From: Mycobacterium sp. DL
GTDB taxonomy: Bacteria > Actinomycetota > Actinomycetes > Mycobacteriales > Mycobacteriaceae
Reading direction: 5' to 3'
NCBI RefSeq assembly: GCF_039729195.1
Contig: NZ_CP155796.1
Span: forward strand, 3,224,001 to 3,288,000
DNA: 64,000 bases
Below are positions 8,509 through 19,680 of the stretch, in pieces; position 1 is the first letter of the stretch, and the number at the start of each line of letters is the position of its first letter. A program made the translations under genes and the position numbers. The notes under the pieces are model-generated. The model saw nothing but the letters and a program-made list of their open reading frames with translations. It searched no databases and had not been told where the DNA came from.

Positions 8509-9723
8509 ATGAGCCGTGTGCGTTCCGGAGAGATCAGGGCCCTATCCGGCCTGCGTATCGTCGCCGCACTGTGGGTGGTCCTGTTCCATTTCCGGCCGAT
8601 GCTGGCCGAGGCGGCGCCGTCTGCGAGTACGGCTCTGGCGCCGGTGCTCAACGCCGGTGCGCAGGGAGTCGACCTGTTCTTCATCCTCAGCGGCTTCGTC
8701 CTGACGTGGAACTACCTCGACCGGATGGGCGACGCCTGGTCGACCCGGGAGACTCTGCGCTTCCTGTGGCTGCGGTTGGCCAGGGTGTGGCCGGTCTATC
8801 TGGTGACGATGCACCTCGCCGCGGCGTGGATCGTGTTCACCCTCTATGTCGGCCACGTGCCGCCCGAACCGCCGGTGGTGGACTCGCTGAATGCGACCAG
8901 CTGGGTGCGGCAGGTCCTGCTGATGCAGTTGTGGTTCCAGCCGTATTTCGACGGATCGAGCTGGAACGGGCCGGCATGGTCCATCAGCGCCGAGTGGCTG
9001 GCCTACCTGCTGTTCGGCGGCCTGGCGTTGGTGGTCTTCCGGATCGCGTCCGCCACCCGGGCGCGCGGCCTGATCTGTCTGGCGATCGCCGCCTCGCTGC
9101 CGCCGGTGCTGCTGCTGTTGGCCAGCGGTGTGTTCTATACCCCGTGGAGCTGGCTGCCCAGGATCGTGATGCAGTTCATCGCGGGCGCCCTGGCGTGCGC
9201 GGCGGTACACAAACTCCGGCTGTCCGACCGGTCGAGGCAGGCCGCCGGGGTGGCATCGGTGCTGTTGGGGGCGGTGATCATCGGCGGGCTGTATCTGCTG
9301 GACGCGCACCCGCCCGGTTCGTTGTACGACGCGGGCGGCCTGGTCGACGTGCTGTTCGTCCCGCTGGTCGTCACGCTGGCCATCGGAGTCGGCACGCTAC
9401 CGGCGCTGCTGTCCACCGGTGTCATGGTGTACCTCGGCCATATCTCGTTCAGCCTGTACATGCTCCATGAGATCGTCCACACCGCGTGGATCTGGACGGT
9501 CATGCAGTTCGAGATCACGTTGACGCCCAGCTGGTCGGCGAAGCTGGTGGTCCTGAGCCTGATCCTGCTGGCCACTGTCGGAGCGGCACTGCTGTACCAC
9601 TCGGTCGAGGAGCCGGCGCGGAAGTGGATGCGCCGCATGGTCGACAAGAAGGGGCCACCGGCGGTCCGTGCCGCGGACCCGCCTCACAGTCGGCTGCAAT
9701 CGGTCGCCGTGCGCGCCGGATAA
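8509..9723 (+). CDS. Acyltransferase family 3 membrane protein
   Basis: The 404 residues begin with the AT3 signature ALSGLRIVAALWVVLFHF, containing the conserved Arg and His, followed by GVDLFFILSGFVLTWNY and about ten membrane helices. AT3 proteins transfer acyl groups, often acetyl, across the membrane to cell-wall glycans or glycolipids. The SGNH-type gene begins 60 nt downstream on the same strand; many AT3 proteins carry such a domain fused, so the two probably act together on one envelope substrate. Confidence 0.9.
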   Translation: MSRVRSGEIRALSGLRIVAALWVVLFHFRPMLAEAAPSASTALAPVLNAGAQGVDLFFILSGFVLTWNYLDRMGDAWSTRETLRFLWLRLARVWPVYLVTMHLAAAWIVFTLYVGHVPPEPPVVDSLNATSWVRQVLLMQLWFQPYFDGSSWNGPAWSISAEWLAYLLFGGLALVVFRIASATRARGLICLAIAASLPPVLLLLASGVFYTPWSWLPRIVMQFIAGALACAAVHKLRLSDRSRQAAGVASVLLGAVIIGGLYLLDAHPPGSLYDAGGLVDVLFVPLVVTLAIGVGTLPALLSTGVMVYLGHISFSLYMLHEIVHTAWIWTVMQFEITLTPSWSAKLVVLSLILLATVGAALLYHSVEEPARKWMRRMVDKKGPPAVRAADPPHSRLQSVAVRAG

Positions 9724-9783
9724 CGGTTCGCACCTGCGGCGAGTCATCGCGGTTCGCGCCACAGCCGACTCTAGGCTGGTCCA

Positions 9784-10467
9784 GTGAGTCGCCTGGTGGC
9801 TGTGATGGTCTCTCTCGCTGTCTTTTTTGGCGTCCTCGGCGCGCCCGCGATTCGAGAGCACGATGTGCGTCTGACGGACTTCGCCGTCAACCGGATCTCG
9901 GTGATCGGCGATTCGTACACGACCGGGGGTCAGGAGGGCGGCACCGGCAGCAAGGGGTGGACGAGCCAGGTGTGGCAGGCACTCGCCCAACACGGCATCG
10001 CCGTCACACCGACGGTCGCCGCCGAGGGCGGGGCCGGGTACTGCACCCGCGGCAACCGGGGCAGTGTTTTCGAGGACCTCACCGTCCGAGCGGTCAAACC
10101 CACCGATGCGCTCGTCGTGGTGTTCGGGTCGCGCAATGACATGGACGTCGACCCGACTCGGCTGTCGATCGCGATGTACGGGACGCTGCAGATGGCCCGC
10201 CAGATCGCCCGATCGGCGAAGTTCCTCGTGGTCGGGCCGCCGTGGCCGACCGCCGACCCGCCGTCGTCGATCCAGCGGATCCGCGATGTTCTGGGCTATC
10301 AGGCGGAGTTGGCGGGAGCGACCTTCGTGGACCCGATCGCCGGTCGATGGTTCGTCGGAAGGCCCGAGTTGATCGGCGCTGACGGGGTGCACCCCACCGA
10401 CGCCGGCCACACCTACATGGCGGCGAAGATGGCCCCGCTGATCGGCGCGCAACTCAGCCCGTACTGA
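9784..10467 (+). CDS. Secreted SGNH-family hydrolase/acyltransferase
   Basis: The 227-residue product begins with a hydrophobic signal or anchor (residues 4-20). SGNH blocks are visible: block I GDSYTTGG with the catalytic Ser, block III-like GSRNDMDVD with Asn, and block V DGVHPTDAGH with the Asp-His pair. It is therefore an extracytoplasmic esterase or acyltransferase. The start is GTG at 9784. Its position directly after the AT3 gene suggests it completes acyl transfer outside the membrane or removes the acyl group again. Confidence 0.82.
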   Translation: MSRLVAVMVSLAVFFGVLGAPAIREHDVRLTDFAVNRISVIGDSYTTGGQEGGTGSKGWTSQVWQALAQHGIAVTPTVAAEGGAGYCTRGNRGSVFEDLTVRAVKPTDALVVVFGSRNDMDVDPTRLSIAMYGTLQMARQIARSAKFLVVGPPWPTADPPSSIQRIRDVLGYQAELAGATFVDPIAGRWFVGRPELIGADGVHPTDAGHTYMAAKMAPLIGAQLSPY

Positions 10468-10483
10468 GCTCTCGGGGGGCGTT

Positions 10484-10538
10484 GAGACTGCACCCCGGGC
10501 GGGGGTTACTCCAACTTTCTCGCCCTGAATGCAGTCTC
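10484..10538 (+). terminator. Compound inverted repeat after the SGNH gene
   Basis: Perfect 9-bp outer arms gagactgca (10484-10492) and tgcagtctc (10530-10538) enclose inner 5-bp arms gggcg and cgccc. The structure lies 17 nt after the SGNH stop. It is likely a mycobacterial non-canonical terminator (hairpin without a U tract) for that gene. Confidence 0.5.
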
Positions 10539-10565
10539 GATGCCAGAGGGGCGCCAGCCCCGACC

Positions 10566-10612
10566 AAAAAGAGGCGCCCAGCTGCAAAAACCGCAGCTGG
10601 GCGCCCCTTTCC
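10566..10612 (-). terminator. Intrinsic terminator of katG
   Basis: A GC-rich stem of about 15 bp (left arm ggcgcccagctgc, right arm gcagctgggcgcc) with an 8-nt A/C-rich loop lies about 15 nt past the katG stop. Read on the minus strand it is followed by a T run (TTTTT), giving a textbook Rho-independent terminator. Confidence 0.8.
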
Positions 10613-10623
10613 GAGCAGAGCTG

Positions 10624-12891
<2,268 letters not shown>

Positions 12892-13341
12892 TCACTGGTG
12901 TGATCGCGACGTTTCGGTGAGCGAACAGTCCGGGCACAGACCCCAGTAGACGACCTCGGCTTCGTCGACGACGAAGCCGTCCAGGTCCCCCGTCGGATCG
13001 GACGGCGTCAGGCAGGGGGCTTCGCCGACAGCACAATCGACGTCGGCGATGGTGCCACAGGATCGGCACACGAGGTGATGGTGATTGTCGCCGACCCGGG
13101 ATTCGTAGCGGGCGACCGAACCCGAAGGCTGGATCTTGCGCACCAGGCCGACGGCCGTCAACGCGGCCAGCACGTCGTAGACGGCCTGACGGGAGACCTC
13201 GGGCAGAACGGCCCGAACCGCGCCGAAAATCGTGTCGGTGTCGGCGTGTGGATGACCCTCCACGGCCTGCAGAACGGCTATCCTCGGCCGCGTCACGCGC
13301 AATTCTGCGTCGCGCAACACATCCGCGTAATCCGAGGTCAC
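12892..13341 (-). CDS. furA: Ferric-uptake-type repressor FurA
   Basis: This 149-residue Fur-family metalloregulator has an N-terminal winged helix (RVTRPRIAVLQAV, SRQAVYDVLAAL), the metal-site block GDNHHHLVCRSCG, and a C-terminal pair in WGLCPDCS. In mycobacteria FurA represses furA-katG and responds to peroxide and metal. The GTG at 13341 matches the N-terminus of known FurA proteins and sits 8 nt after a -10 hexamer, so the transcript is probably leaderless. Longer frames run through the promoter. Confidence 0.95.
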   Translation of the reverse strand: MTSDYADVLRDAELRVTRPRIAVLQAVEGHPHADTDTIFGAVRAVLPEVSRQAVYDVLAALTAVGLVRKIQPSGSVARYESRVGDNHHHLVCRSCGTIADVDCAVGEAPCLTPSDPTGDLDGFVVDEAEVVYWGLCPDCSLTETSRSHQ

Positions 13342-13348
13342 CTCAAAA

Positions 13349-13377
13349 GTTCTACGGCCTTTTTTGGACTGAGTCAA
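13349..13377 (-). promoter_or_regulatory. furA-katG promoter, probably leaderless
   Basis: On the minus strand TTGACT (13377-13372) and TAGAAC (13354-13349) are separated by 17 nt, and the furA GTG follows the -10 by 7 nt. The AT-rich spacer with an A6 run resembles the FurA-bound furA promoter region known from other mycobacteria. Confidence 0.75.
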
Positions 13378-13422
13378 GTATCTCTTTTCCGGAGCGTCTA
13401 GCTGCGCTGTTAGGGTGCCCAG

Positions 13423-13716
13423 ATGATCCGAAGTGTGGTTCTCGCCAAGCTGAGAGCCGGTTACGACGCCGGCGAGCTCGCCCAGATCCAGGACGGTCTG
13501 CAGAATCTGAAGTGTCCCGGAACGCTGAGTTACACGATCGGACTCGATGCCGGCCTGCGAGAAGGCAACTGGGACCTGGTGATCGTGGCGGACTTCGCCG
13601 ATGACGCCGCCTACCGCGGATACGACGAGGATGGCGAGCACAACCGCTGGCGTGCCCGCCTGGCGAAGCTCATCGAGCAGGTGGCACGCGCGCAGTTCGA
13701 GGTACCCGGGACCTGA
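13423..13716 (+). CDS. Dabb (stress-responsive A/B barrel) domain protein
   Basis: A 97-residue single-domain protein of the dimeric alpha-beta barrel type: N-terminal strand IRSVVLAKL, central CPGTLSYTIG, strand WDLVIVADFADDAAYRGY and a C-terminal helix with HNRW. It is transcribed divergently from furA, 81 nt away. Dabb proteins form small ferredoxin-like dimers with varied functions; no catalytic residue can be assigned. Confidence 0.8.
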   Translation: MIRSVVLAKLRAGYDAGELAQIQDGLQNLKCPGTLSYTIGLDAGLREGNWDLVIVADFADDAAYRGYDEDGEHNRWRARLAKLIEQVARAQFEVPGT

Positions 13717-13737
13717 CCGAGCGGCCGCGTGGCTGTC

Positions 13738-14481
13738 TCAGCGCGTCCGGGCGTACCGCTGCGCAAACCTCCGCAGGATGACCATCGGATGCTCGACCAC
13801 CCGTTGTCGCGCAGCGTCTTTGAGAGAATCAGCGGTCTCCGGCGCGAAGTACCCGTAGTCCTTGTAGACGTCGATCCGCATGCAGACGCCGTCCACGTCG
13901 AGTTCGGGGTGAAACTGGGTGGCGTACACGTTCGCGCCGACTCGGAACGCCTGGACCGGGCAGTCGGGCGAGGTCGCCAGACAGACGACGCCTTCCGGCA
14001 ACGAGGAGGCCGCCTCCTTGTGGCCGCCGAATGCGTCGAAGGCGTCGGGCAAGCCGGCGAACAGCGGGTCGGCGTGGCCGTCCGCAGTGAGCTCCACCGT
14101 GAGACCGCCGACCGGTTCGCTGTGGGCGCGGTCCACCACGGCGCCGACAGCCGTTCCCAACGTGCCTACCCCGTAACAACATCCGAGGAAAGGGAAATCG
14201 TGGGCGATGACCGTGGCGAGCAGCTCGCCCAATTCCGCCTCGACCCGGCGCTGGGTCGGCGACTTCGTTTCGGGTTCATCGCTGACGTTGTACGGACCGC
14301 CGCCCAGGACGATGCCCGACCACCGCGACAGATCGATGTCGCCCAGCGGCTGTCGGGTCAGCCGAATGCGGTGCATACCGTGCTCGTCGAGTGCCGCGAA
14401 CCGCATCATCGCGCGGTATTCGTCGTCGGCGGCCTCGTCCTCGCCGCGGATCGACAACAACAGGAACGGGGCGTCGGCCAC
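13738..14481 (-). CDS. Class I glutamine amidotransferase-like protein
   Basis: The 247-residue protein has the triad motifs of class I GATases: nucleophile Cys in FLGCCYGVG and His-Glu in TQFHPELD, plus an oxyanion-type strand LGGGPYNVSD. Free-standing members act on glutamine or on related gamma-glutamyl compounds, or pair with a separate synthase. The GTG at 14481 is the best start: upstream in-frame codons overlap the membrane-protein gene and contain no start. It lies 26 nt behind the gene at 14508-15665, probably in one operon. Confidence 0.85.
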   Translation of the reverse strand: MADAPFLLLSIRGEDEAADDEYRAMMRFAALDEHGMHRIRLTRQPLGDIDLSRWSGIVLGGGPYNVSDEPETKSPTQRRVEAELGELLATVIAHDFPFLGCCYGVGTLGTAVGAVVDRAHSEPVGGLTVELTADGHADPLFAGLPDAFDAFGGHKEAASSLPEGVVCLATSPDCPVQAFRVGANVYATQFHPELDVDGVCMRIDVYKDYGYFAPETADSLKDAARQRVVEHPMVILRRFAQRYARTR

Positions 14482-14507
14482 GGCGTAAAGGGTAACCGCG
14501 GCTGCGC

Positions 14508-15665
14508 TCAGGACGCCTTCCGGTAGACCACCATCTCGCGGGACAACCGCCGCCGTAGCCCGGTGTCGCGGCTGCACGCCACCGCGAACACGGTGAGCAG
14601 CAACCAGCTCAGTACCGCACTGGCCAGTACCAGGGCGAATGCCGCCCAGGTACCTCCGGCCAGCTCTGCGGACGCCTTCTGCTTGGCCCACAGGCGCCAG
14701 TAGATCATCAGGTTCACGGTCAGCCCGACGCCGTAGGACACCCCGAACGACAGCAGATACGGCTTCCAGGTGCCGTCGGTCCACCGCGCGGAGACGGGTT
14801 CGTGGCGCAGCGGGGCGACGACCGAGAGGACGTTGCCGACGCCCAACCAGATGAACACCATGGTCACCAGCTGATCGACCATCGCCACCGGGTTGACGTC
14901 CGCGGTCATCGACAGGAACACGATGACCGGCAGACCCGCAAGAGTGACCAACGCGGCCATCGCGAGGTTCTTCGACACCAGGATCCGCCACAGCCGATCG
15001 CCGCTCTGCAGCATCACGCGGACCCGCTCGGCCTCGAAACACAACGCATTGGTGCAGATCACGCTGCCCACCACCGCGGCGAACAGGTACAGGGTCAGCC
15101 GACCGGCGTCGTCGTAGCGGGTCAGCCCGGTGAAGTGATAGAAGCTGACCAGCGACAGCGCGATCGCCAACGTGATGACGACGCGGGCCAGGACCGAGCG
15201 CGGCTTGTCAGCCAGCAGGTGGCGCACCTCCGCCAGCACGCTGACCCCCAGGGCCCGCATCCGGCCTGCGAACCTTCCGACTCCGGCTCCACGCACCTGG
15301 GTGACCGCCGTCGCCGACGCGGTCCGACGGGACGCGGCGACGGCGAGGACGGCTTCGGCGACCGCAGCCCTGGCCAGCCCCACCGCGACAACGGCGTTCG
15401 CGTCGGCTTGCGCGCCCGGGGCCGGGGATCGCGGAGACGTCGAGACGGCCCGCGCCTGCTCGCGAGCGCGCGCCAGCCAGAACGGGTCCGCTCCCGCTGC
15501 CGCGATGTCAGCACCGACACCGCCGGCGGCGAGCTCGTTGCGGGCCCTGGCCTCCGCGCGCATCAGTGCGCCGTCGTGGTCCCAGTCCGCCGCGGCAGCC
15601 GCGGCATCCACATCACGCAGGTATTCGGCGAGATGGCGCAGCTCGTCGATCGGCATGGCGCTCAC
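14508..15665 (-). CDS. Multi-pass membrane protein, possibly ABC-2-like
   Basis: The 385 residues have a charged Ala-rich N-terminal half (about 1-150) with predicted helices, then six hydrophobic segments between about 158 and 375. The second half resembles an ABC-2-type permease in outline (AERVRVMLQSGDRLWRILVSK), but there is no ATPase gene nearby, so this is weak. The start is GTG at 15665 with GGAG upstream. It is divergent from the MenC-like gene and co-directional with the amidotransferase. Confidence 0.7.
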   Translation of the reverse strand: MSAMPIDELRHLAEYLRDVDAAAAAADWDHDGALMRAEARARNELAAGGVGADIAAAGADPFWLARAREQARAVSTSPRSPAPGAQADANAVVAVGLARAAVAEAVLAVAASRRTASATAVTQVRGAGVGRFAGRMRALGVSVLAEVRHLLADKPRSVLARVVITLAIALSLVSFYHFTGLTRYDDAGRLTLYLFAAVVGSVICTNALCFEAERVRVMLQSGDRLWRILVSKNLAMAALVTLAGLPVIVFLSMTADVNPVAMVDQLVTMVFIWLGVGNVLSVVAPLRHEPVSARWTDGTWKPYLLSFGVSYGVGLTVNLMIYWRLWAKQKASAELAGGTWAAFALVLASAVLSWLLLTVFAVACSRDTGLRRRLSREMVVYRKAS

Positions 15666-15700
15666 TCAACCATCTCCGGCAGGGGATAGCTTTGCGGTCA

Positions 15701-16585
15701 GTGAGAACACTCATCGACTTCGACGACGCTCCGGTGTTCGGCTTCCCGGTCGCCGGTGGTGTCCGGGTGGGCGTGTTGGTGGAGGGTCCTCAGGGCTGGG
15801 GTGAGTTCAGCCCGCCCGCCGACTGTGACGCCGCGCTGGCCGCGCGTTGGCTCACGGCGGCGATGGAGCCGAGCACCGTCGGGTGGCCCGATGCAGTGCG
15901 GGGTCGCGTGCCGGTGACCGCCGCGCGGATTTCCATCGGCGCCGGACCACGGGCTTCCGACGAGGGCGCCGCCCGGCTGGCGGCGATGCGCGACAGCCTG
16001 GAAGGCGGCGCGTCGGTGCGTTGTGTGGTCGAAGTCGGCGACCCTGTGGACACGGCCGCGCTGATCACACGATTGAACGGTGTCGCAGGCGGTTTGGAGC
16101 TCGTGGAGCTGACCTGCGGCAGCCTCGACGATGCGATCGCCGTGAGGCGCCGCGTCGACGTGCCGCTTGCGGTGGACGCGGCACTGCTGACCGAGGCCGG
16201 ACGACATGCCGGAGCCGCCGATATCGCCGTGCTGCGGTGTGGGCCACTCGGGGGAGTCCGCCGCGCGATGCGCCGCGCGGAGGCGCTCGGGTTGCCGTGC
16301 GTGGTGAACCTGACCGGGCAGACGAGCATCGGCCAGGCCGGCGACGTTGCACTTGCCGCGGTGCTGCCCGACCTGCCATTCGCCTGCGGGCCGGCCGACA
16401 GGCGACTGGCCGACGGCGACATCGTCGCCGAAGCCCGTTCGCTGATCCCCGCCGAGGGGTACCTGCCCGCGGCACCCATGCCTGCGGGACCCGATCCCGC
16501 TCAGCTCGCCCGGTTCACCATCACCGATCACGACACGGTCGACCGCTGGCGCGGATTGCTCCGCCGCACCGCCGAACTCCTCTGA
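15701..16585 (+). CDS. MenC-like (o-succinylbenzoate synthase) protein lacking catalytic Lys
   Basis: The 294-residue product aligns by eye with mycobacterial MenC: GPQGWGEFSPPAD near 29-41, RRRVDVPLAVDAAL near 149-162, DIAVLRCGPLGGV near 174-186 and FACGP. The enolase-fold catalytic KxK of the second barrel strand is replaced (CVVEV near 108-112), the Lys of VLKxxPLGG is Arg179, and the Glu after the second metal Asp is Ala160. One metal Glu (about 136) and Asp159 remain. It may be a non-catalytic homologue or use different chemistry. The start is GTG at 15701. Confidence 0.75.
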   Translation: MRTLIDFDDAPVFGFPVAGGVRVGVLVEGPQGWGEFSPPADCDAALAARWLTAAMEPSTVGWPDAVRGRVPVTAARISIGAGPRASDEGAARLAAMRDSLEGGASVRCVVEVGDPVDTAALITRLNGVAGGLELVELTCGSLDDAIAVRRRVDVPLAVDAALLTEAGRHAGAADIAVLRCGPLGGVRRAMRRAEALGLPCVVNLTGQTSIGQAGDVALAAVLPDLPFACGPADRRLADGDIVAEARSLIPAEGYLPAAPMPAGPDPAQLARFTITDHDTVDRWRGLLRRTAELL

Positions 16586-16595
16586 CCCCACCTCC

Positions 16596-16658
16596 CGCCG
16601 AAACGGTATTCCACGCGGCGAAAACACGAATACCCGCGCGTGGAATACCGTTTCGGCG
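16596..16658. repeat. Perfect 22-bp inverted repeat between convergent genes
   Basis: Left arm 16596-16617 (cgccgaaacggtattccacg, then cg) is matched exactly by right arm 16637-16658, with a 19-nt loop. It lies between the stops of the MenC-like gene and aceA, so it probably works as a bidirectional terminator. It has no U tract; the arms could also be a dispersed intergenic repeat. Confidence 0.8.
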
Positions 16659-16668
16659 AGTGTTGGGG

Positions 16669-18957
16669 CTAGTCCTGCTTGTTGATCAAGCGGGTCAGGG
16701 CCTCACGGTCGGGTGCGAGCAACTCCTCGATCCGCGCCTTGTTCACGTCGGCGACGATGATCTCGCCCACCTCCTGGTAGACGTCGCTGAAGATCCCGTG
16801 GGACTTCATCTTCTCGGTTTGGTAGATGTTGTCCTCGGTGGGCGTGACGTAGTAGACGATCTCGGCCTTGAACCGATGGATCAGCCAGAGATGGATCACG
16901 TCCATCAGCCGCTTCTGGCGGAGGTGCTCGGCGAAGGTGTTCTGGTCGCGCACGGTCAATATGCTGCGGCCGTGCCGGTCCTTGATCGGGTCGACGACGA
17001 CGTTGGCCAACGGCTCGTCGCCGTCGCCGTAGATACCCAGGTCGAGCACATCGGAGCCGGCGCGCCTGGGCCGCAGCTGCACACTGAGCTTCTCGGAAAG
17101 CTTGTTGTGCTCGCTCCACAGTGCCAGCCATTCCTCCAACAGCTTCTTGGGCACCTCGGTCTGCACCAGGTGCTGATGCTGGGTCGAACCCTTGCCCATC
17201 GATTTGGTCGTCGCCGTCCGGCCGGACGACGCGGCCAGCGCGGCGTCGCTGCGCGGTCCTCCGACGAGGGTTTGTGGTGTGCGATAGGGCGATTCGACCA
17301 GTCGCATCTTGCGCTGAAGCCGCGCCAACGCCAACATGCCCTCCTGCCGGAGAGAGGTCGCGAACTCCTCGGAGGCGACACCGTCGACCTGATGGCCGCC
17401 GTAGGTGATGAAGTTGAAGACGAACCCCATCTTGCCCAGTTCCTCGGGGAACGCCCGCATCTCCTCGTCGGTCATGCCGGTGGTGTCCCAGTTGAACGAC
17501 GGCGACAGGTTGTAGGCGAGCATCTGATCGGGGTAGACGGCGTGCACCGCATCGGCGAACTGCTTGGCGTCGGCCAGGTCGGCGGTCTTGGTCTCCATCC
17601 AGAGGATGTCGGCGAACGGCGCCGCGGCCAGCGACTTGGCGATCGCGTACGGGATTCCGCCGCGCACCTGGTAGTAGCCCTCGGGCGTCTTGACCCGCTC
17701 ACAATCCCAGGCGACGTCGGCTCCCAACGCCCTGGCCTTGTCCCGGGCCGAATTCAGCGGTGCCCGTTCGGCGAACTCTCTCCACTCCGCGACGCTCATG
17801 TCCGACGGCTCACCTTCTCGGTCGCGGAACTCCAGAAGCTCGGCCACCGCGTCGCCGTAGGTGTTGAGACCGGCCTCCTCCTGCCAGGCGTCTACGAAGC
17901 GCGACTCCACAGTGTCGAAGGCGGCGTCGACGGACGGCTCGGTGCCGTCCTGCCAGGCGGCGGCGGTCTCGTCGATCACCGTCAGCAGGCCGACCCGCTC
18001 GAGCCATGCCTCGGCGGTCGCGTACTCCGCGTCGGGCAGTGCGTAGAGCAGATGGCCGTTCAACTCGGTCACGCCCTGGTCGTGGAAGCGCCGCATCATC
18101 GCCAGGAAGCACGACTTGTAGGGCGGGATCTTCAGATTGGTGGCGCCCAGCAGGAACGGCTGGTCCCGCTCGTCGGCGCGGCTGTCGATCAGGTTCGCCG
18201 CCTCGGCGTCGGTGCGGGCGACGATGATCCCCGGCACCCGCATGATGTCGAGCTGGAACCGGGCGGTGTTGAGCCGCTTGATCTGTTCGTCCGACGGCAC
18301 CAGCACCTTGCCGCCCTGATGGCCGCACTTCTTCGTTCCCGGACGCTGGTCCTCGATGTGGTAGCCCGGCACTCCCGCCTCGACGAAGCGGCGGATCAGG
18401 TTGCGCACGTGCGGATCACCACCGTGGCCGGTGTCGGCGTCGGCGATGATGAACGGCCGGTAGTCGTAGGCGGGCGTCGTCTTGCGTTGGTCGTCGGTCA
18501 TCCGCAACCTCAGGTACTGCTGATTGCGGTCTGCGGTCAATAGCGCCCGGACAAGGCCCGCAGCTTCCTCCGGCACCTGGCTCAGCGGATAGCTCGCGAG
18601 GTCGGGCCCGGGATCCTCGCTGATGGAGCCCTTGGCGGAGGTGGCCCAGCCGCCGAGATAGATGCCCTCGATGCCCATCCGTTTCATCACCACGGCCTGG
18701 CCGGGGGAGTAGGGGCCGAAGGTGGTGATGCTCTTGCCCTGCTCGTAGAGCCGACGTAGGTGCGGATAGAACGCCGTGGCGGCCTCTCGGGCGACTGCGT
18801 AGTCGGAGGGGATCGTGCCGCGCTGCTCAGCGACCTGCCGGGCGGTGAAGAGACGGATGATCCCCTCGAACCGGGGACTGTCGAAGTAGCTCTGCGTTTC
18901 GGCGACATCCCGCTCGAACGGCGTCTGCGGTTGGAGGTCAGCTTCGATGATGGCCAT
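16669..18957 (-). CDS. aceA: Isocitrate lyase, long (ICL2/AceA) form
   Basis: This 762-residue enzyme splits isocitrate into glyoxylate and succinate in the glyoxylate shunt, and in mycobacteria can also act in the methylcitrate cycle. The catalytic loop is TKKCGH with Cys at 211, and the metal region includes [11 protein letters not shown] (about 170-180). It is some 330 residues longer than the short ICL1, with the extra C-terminal domain typical of ICL2. It is monocistronic: 60 nt separate it from the upp end, and an inverted repeat follows its stop. Confidence 0.96.
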   Translation of the reverse strand: MAIIEADLQPQTPFERDVAETQSYFDSPRFEGIIRLFTARQVAEQRGTIPSDYAVAREAATAFYPHLRRLYEQGKSITTFGPYSPGQAVVMKRMGIEGIYLGGWATSAKGSISEDPGPDLASYPLSQVPEEAAGLVRALLTADRNQQYLRLRMTDDQRKTTPAYDYRPFIIADADTGHGGDPHVRNLIRRFVEAGVPGYHIEDQRPGTKKCGHQGGKVLVPSDEQIKRLNTARFQLDIMRVPGIIVARTDAEAANLIDSRADERDQPFLLGATNLKIPPYKSCFLAMMRRFHDQGVTELNGHLLYALPDAEYATAEAWLERVGLLTVIDETAAAWQDGTEPSVDAAFDTVESRFVDAWQEEAGLNTYGDAVAELLEFRDREGEPSDMSVAEWREFAERAPLNSARDKARALGADVAWDCERVKTPEGYYQVRGGIPYAIAKSLAAAPFADILWMETKTADLADAKQFADAVHAVYPDQMLAYNLSPSFNWDTTGMTDEEMRAFPEELGKMGFVFNFITYGGHQVDGVASEEFATSLRQEGMLALARLQRKMRLVESPYRTPQTLVGGPRSDAALAASSGRTATTKSMGKGSTQHQHLVQTEVPKKLLEEWLALWSEHNKLSEKLSVQLRPRRAGSDVLDLGIYGDGDEPLANVVVDPIKDRHGRSILTVRDQNTFAEHLRQKRLMDVIHLWLIHRFKAEIVYYVTPTEDNIYQTEKMKSHGIFSDVYQEVGEIIVADVNKARIEELLAPDREALTRLINKQD

Positions 18958-19017
18958 AACTCACAGTACGGCGCACACCACCGCGGTGGGAGCCACTTCG
19001 GGTTGGTTGGGTGGGGG

Positions 19018-19662
19018 TTATTTGGTGCCGAAGATGCGGTCACCTGCGTCGCCGAGTCCCGGCAGGATATAGCCGTGCTCATCGAGTTGCCGGTCGATCG
19101 CGGCGGTGTAGATCGGCACGGCGGGATGGGCGTCGGCCATTGCGGCGATACCTTCGGGACAGGTCAGTAGGCAGACGAACTTGATCGACTTCGGCTCGTG
19201 CTCGCGCAGTCGATCCACCGCAGCCACCGCCGAGTGGCCGGTGGCCAGCATCGGATCGACGACGACGACGTCGCGTTCGTGCAGATCACCGGGCATCTTG
19301 AAGTAATATTCAACCGCCACAAGGGTTTTAGGGTCGCGGTAGAGGCCGATATGGCCCACTCGGGCCGACGGGACCACCTCGAGCATGCCGTCGAGAATCC
19401 CGGTCCCCGCCCGCAGGATCGACACGAATACCAGCTTCTTGCCGTCGATCATCCGGCCGGTAGTGCGCTCCATCGGAGTTTCGATCTCGACCTCGTGCGT
19501 GGCGATCTCGCGCAGCACCTCGTAGGCCATCAGGACCGACACCTCCTGCACCAGCCGGCGGAAGCTGTTGGTGGAAATGTCCTTTCGGCGCAGCAGGGTG
19601 ATCTTGTGCTGGATCAAGGGGTGCTCGACAAGATGCACTCCGCCTGCGCTGATGCTGCTCAT
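19018..19662 (-). CDS. upp: Uracil phosphoribosyltransferase
   Basis: The 214-residue protein makes UMP from uracil and PRPP. The PRPP-binding loop [13 protein letters not shown] is at about 134-146, and the uracil-binding end [11 protein letters not shown] is intact. It starts 18 nt after the DUF1688 gene and belongs to the same operon. In the URC pathway a UPRT (URC6 in Lachancea) is required for uracil catabolism, so here it may serve catabolism as well as salvage. Confidence 0.96.
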   Translation of the reverse strand: MSSISAGGVHLVEHPLIQHKITLLRRKDISTNSFRRLVQEVSVLMAYEVLREIATHEVEIETPMERTTGRMIDGKKLVFVSILRAGTGILDGMLEVVPSARVGHIGLYRDPKTLVAVEYYFKMPGDLHERDVVVVDPMLATGHSAVAAVDRLREHEPKSIKFVCLLTCPEGIAAMADAHPAVPIYTAAIDRQLDEHGYILPGLGDAGDRIFGTK

Positions 19663-19680
19663 GTAGCCTCTTGGCCCCTT

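Noticed and set aside
15847..18543. An 898-codon plus-strand frame spanning the MenC-like gene and aceA.
   Set aside because: It is out of frame with MenC and antisense to ICL; there is no protein-like composition.
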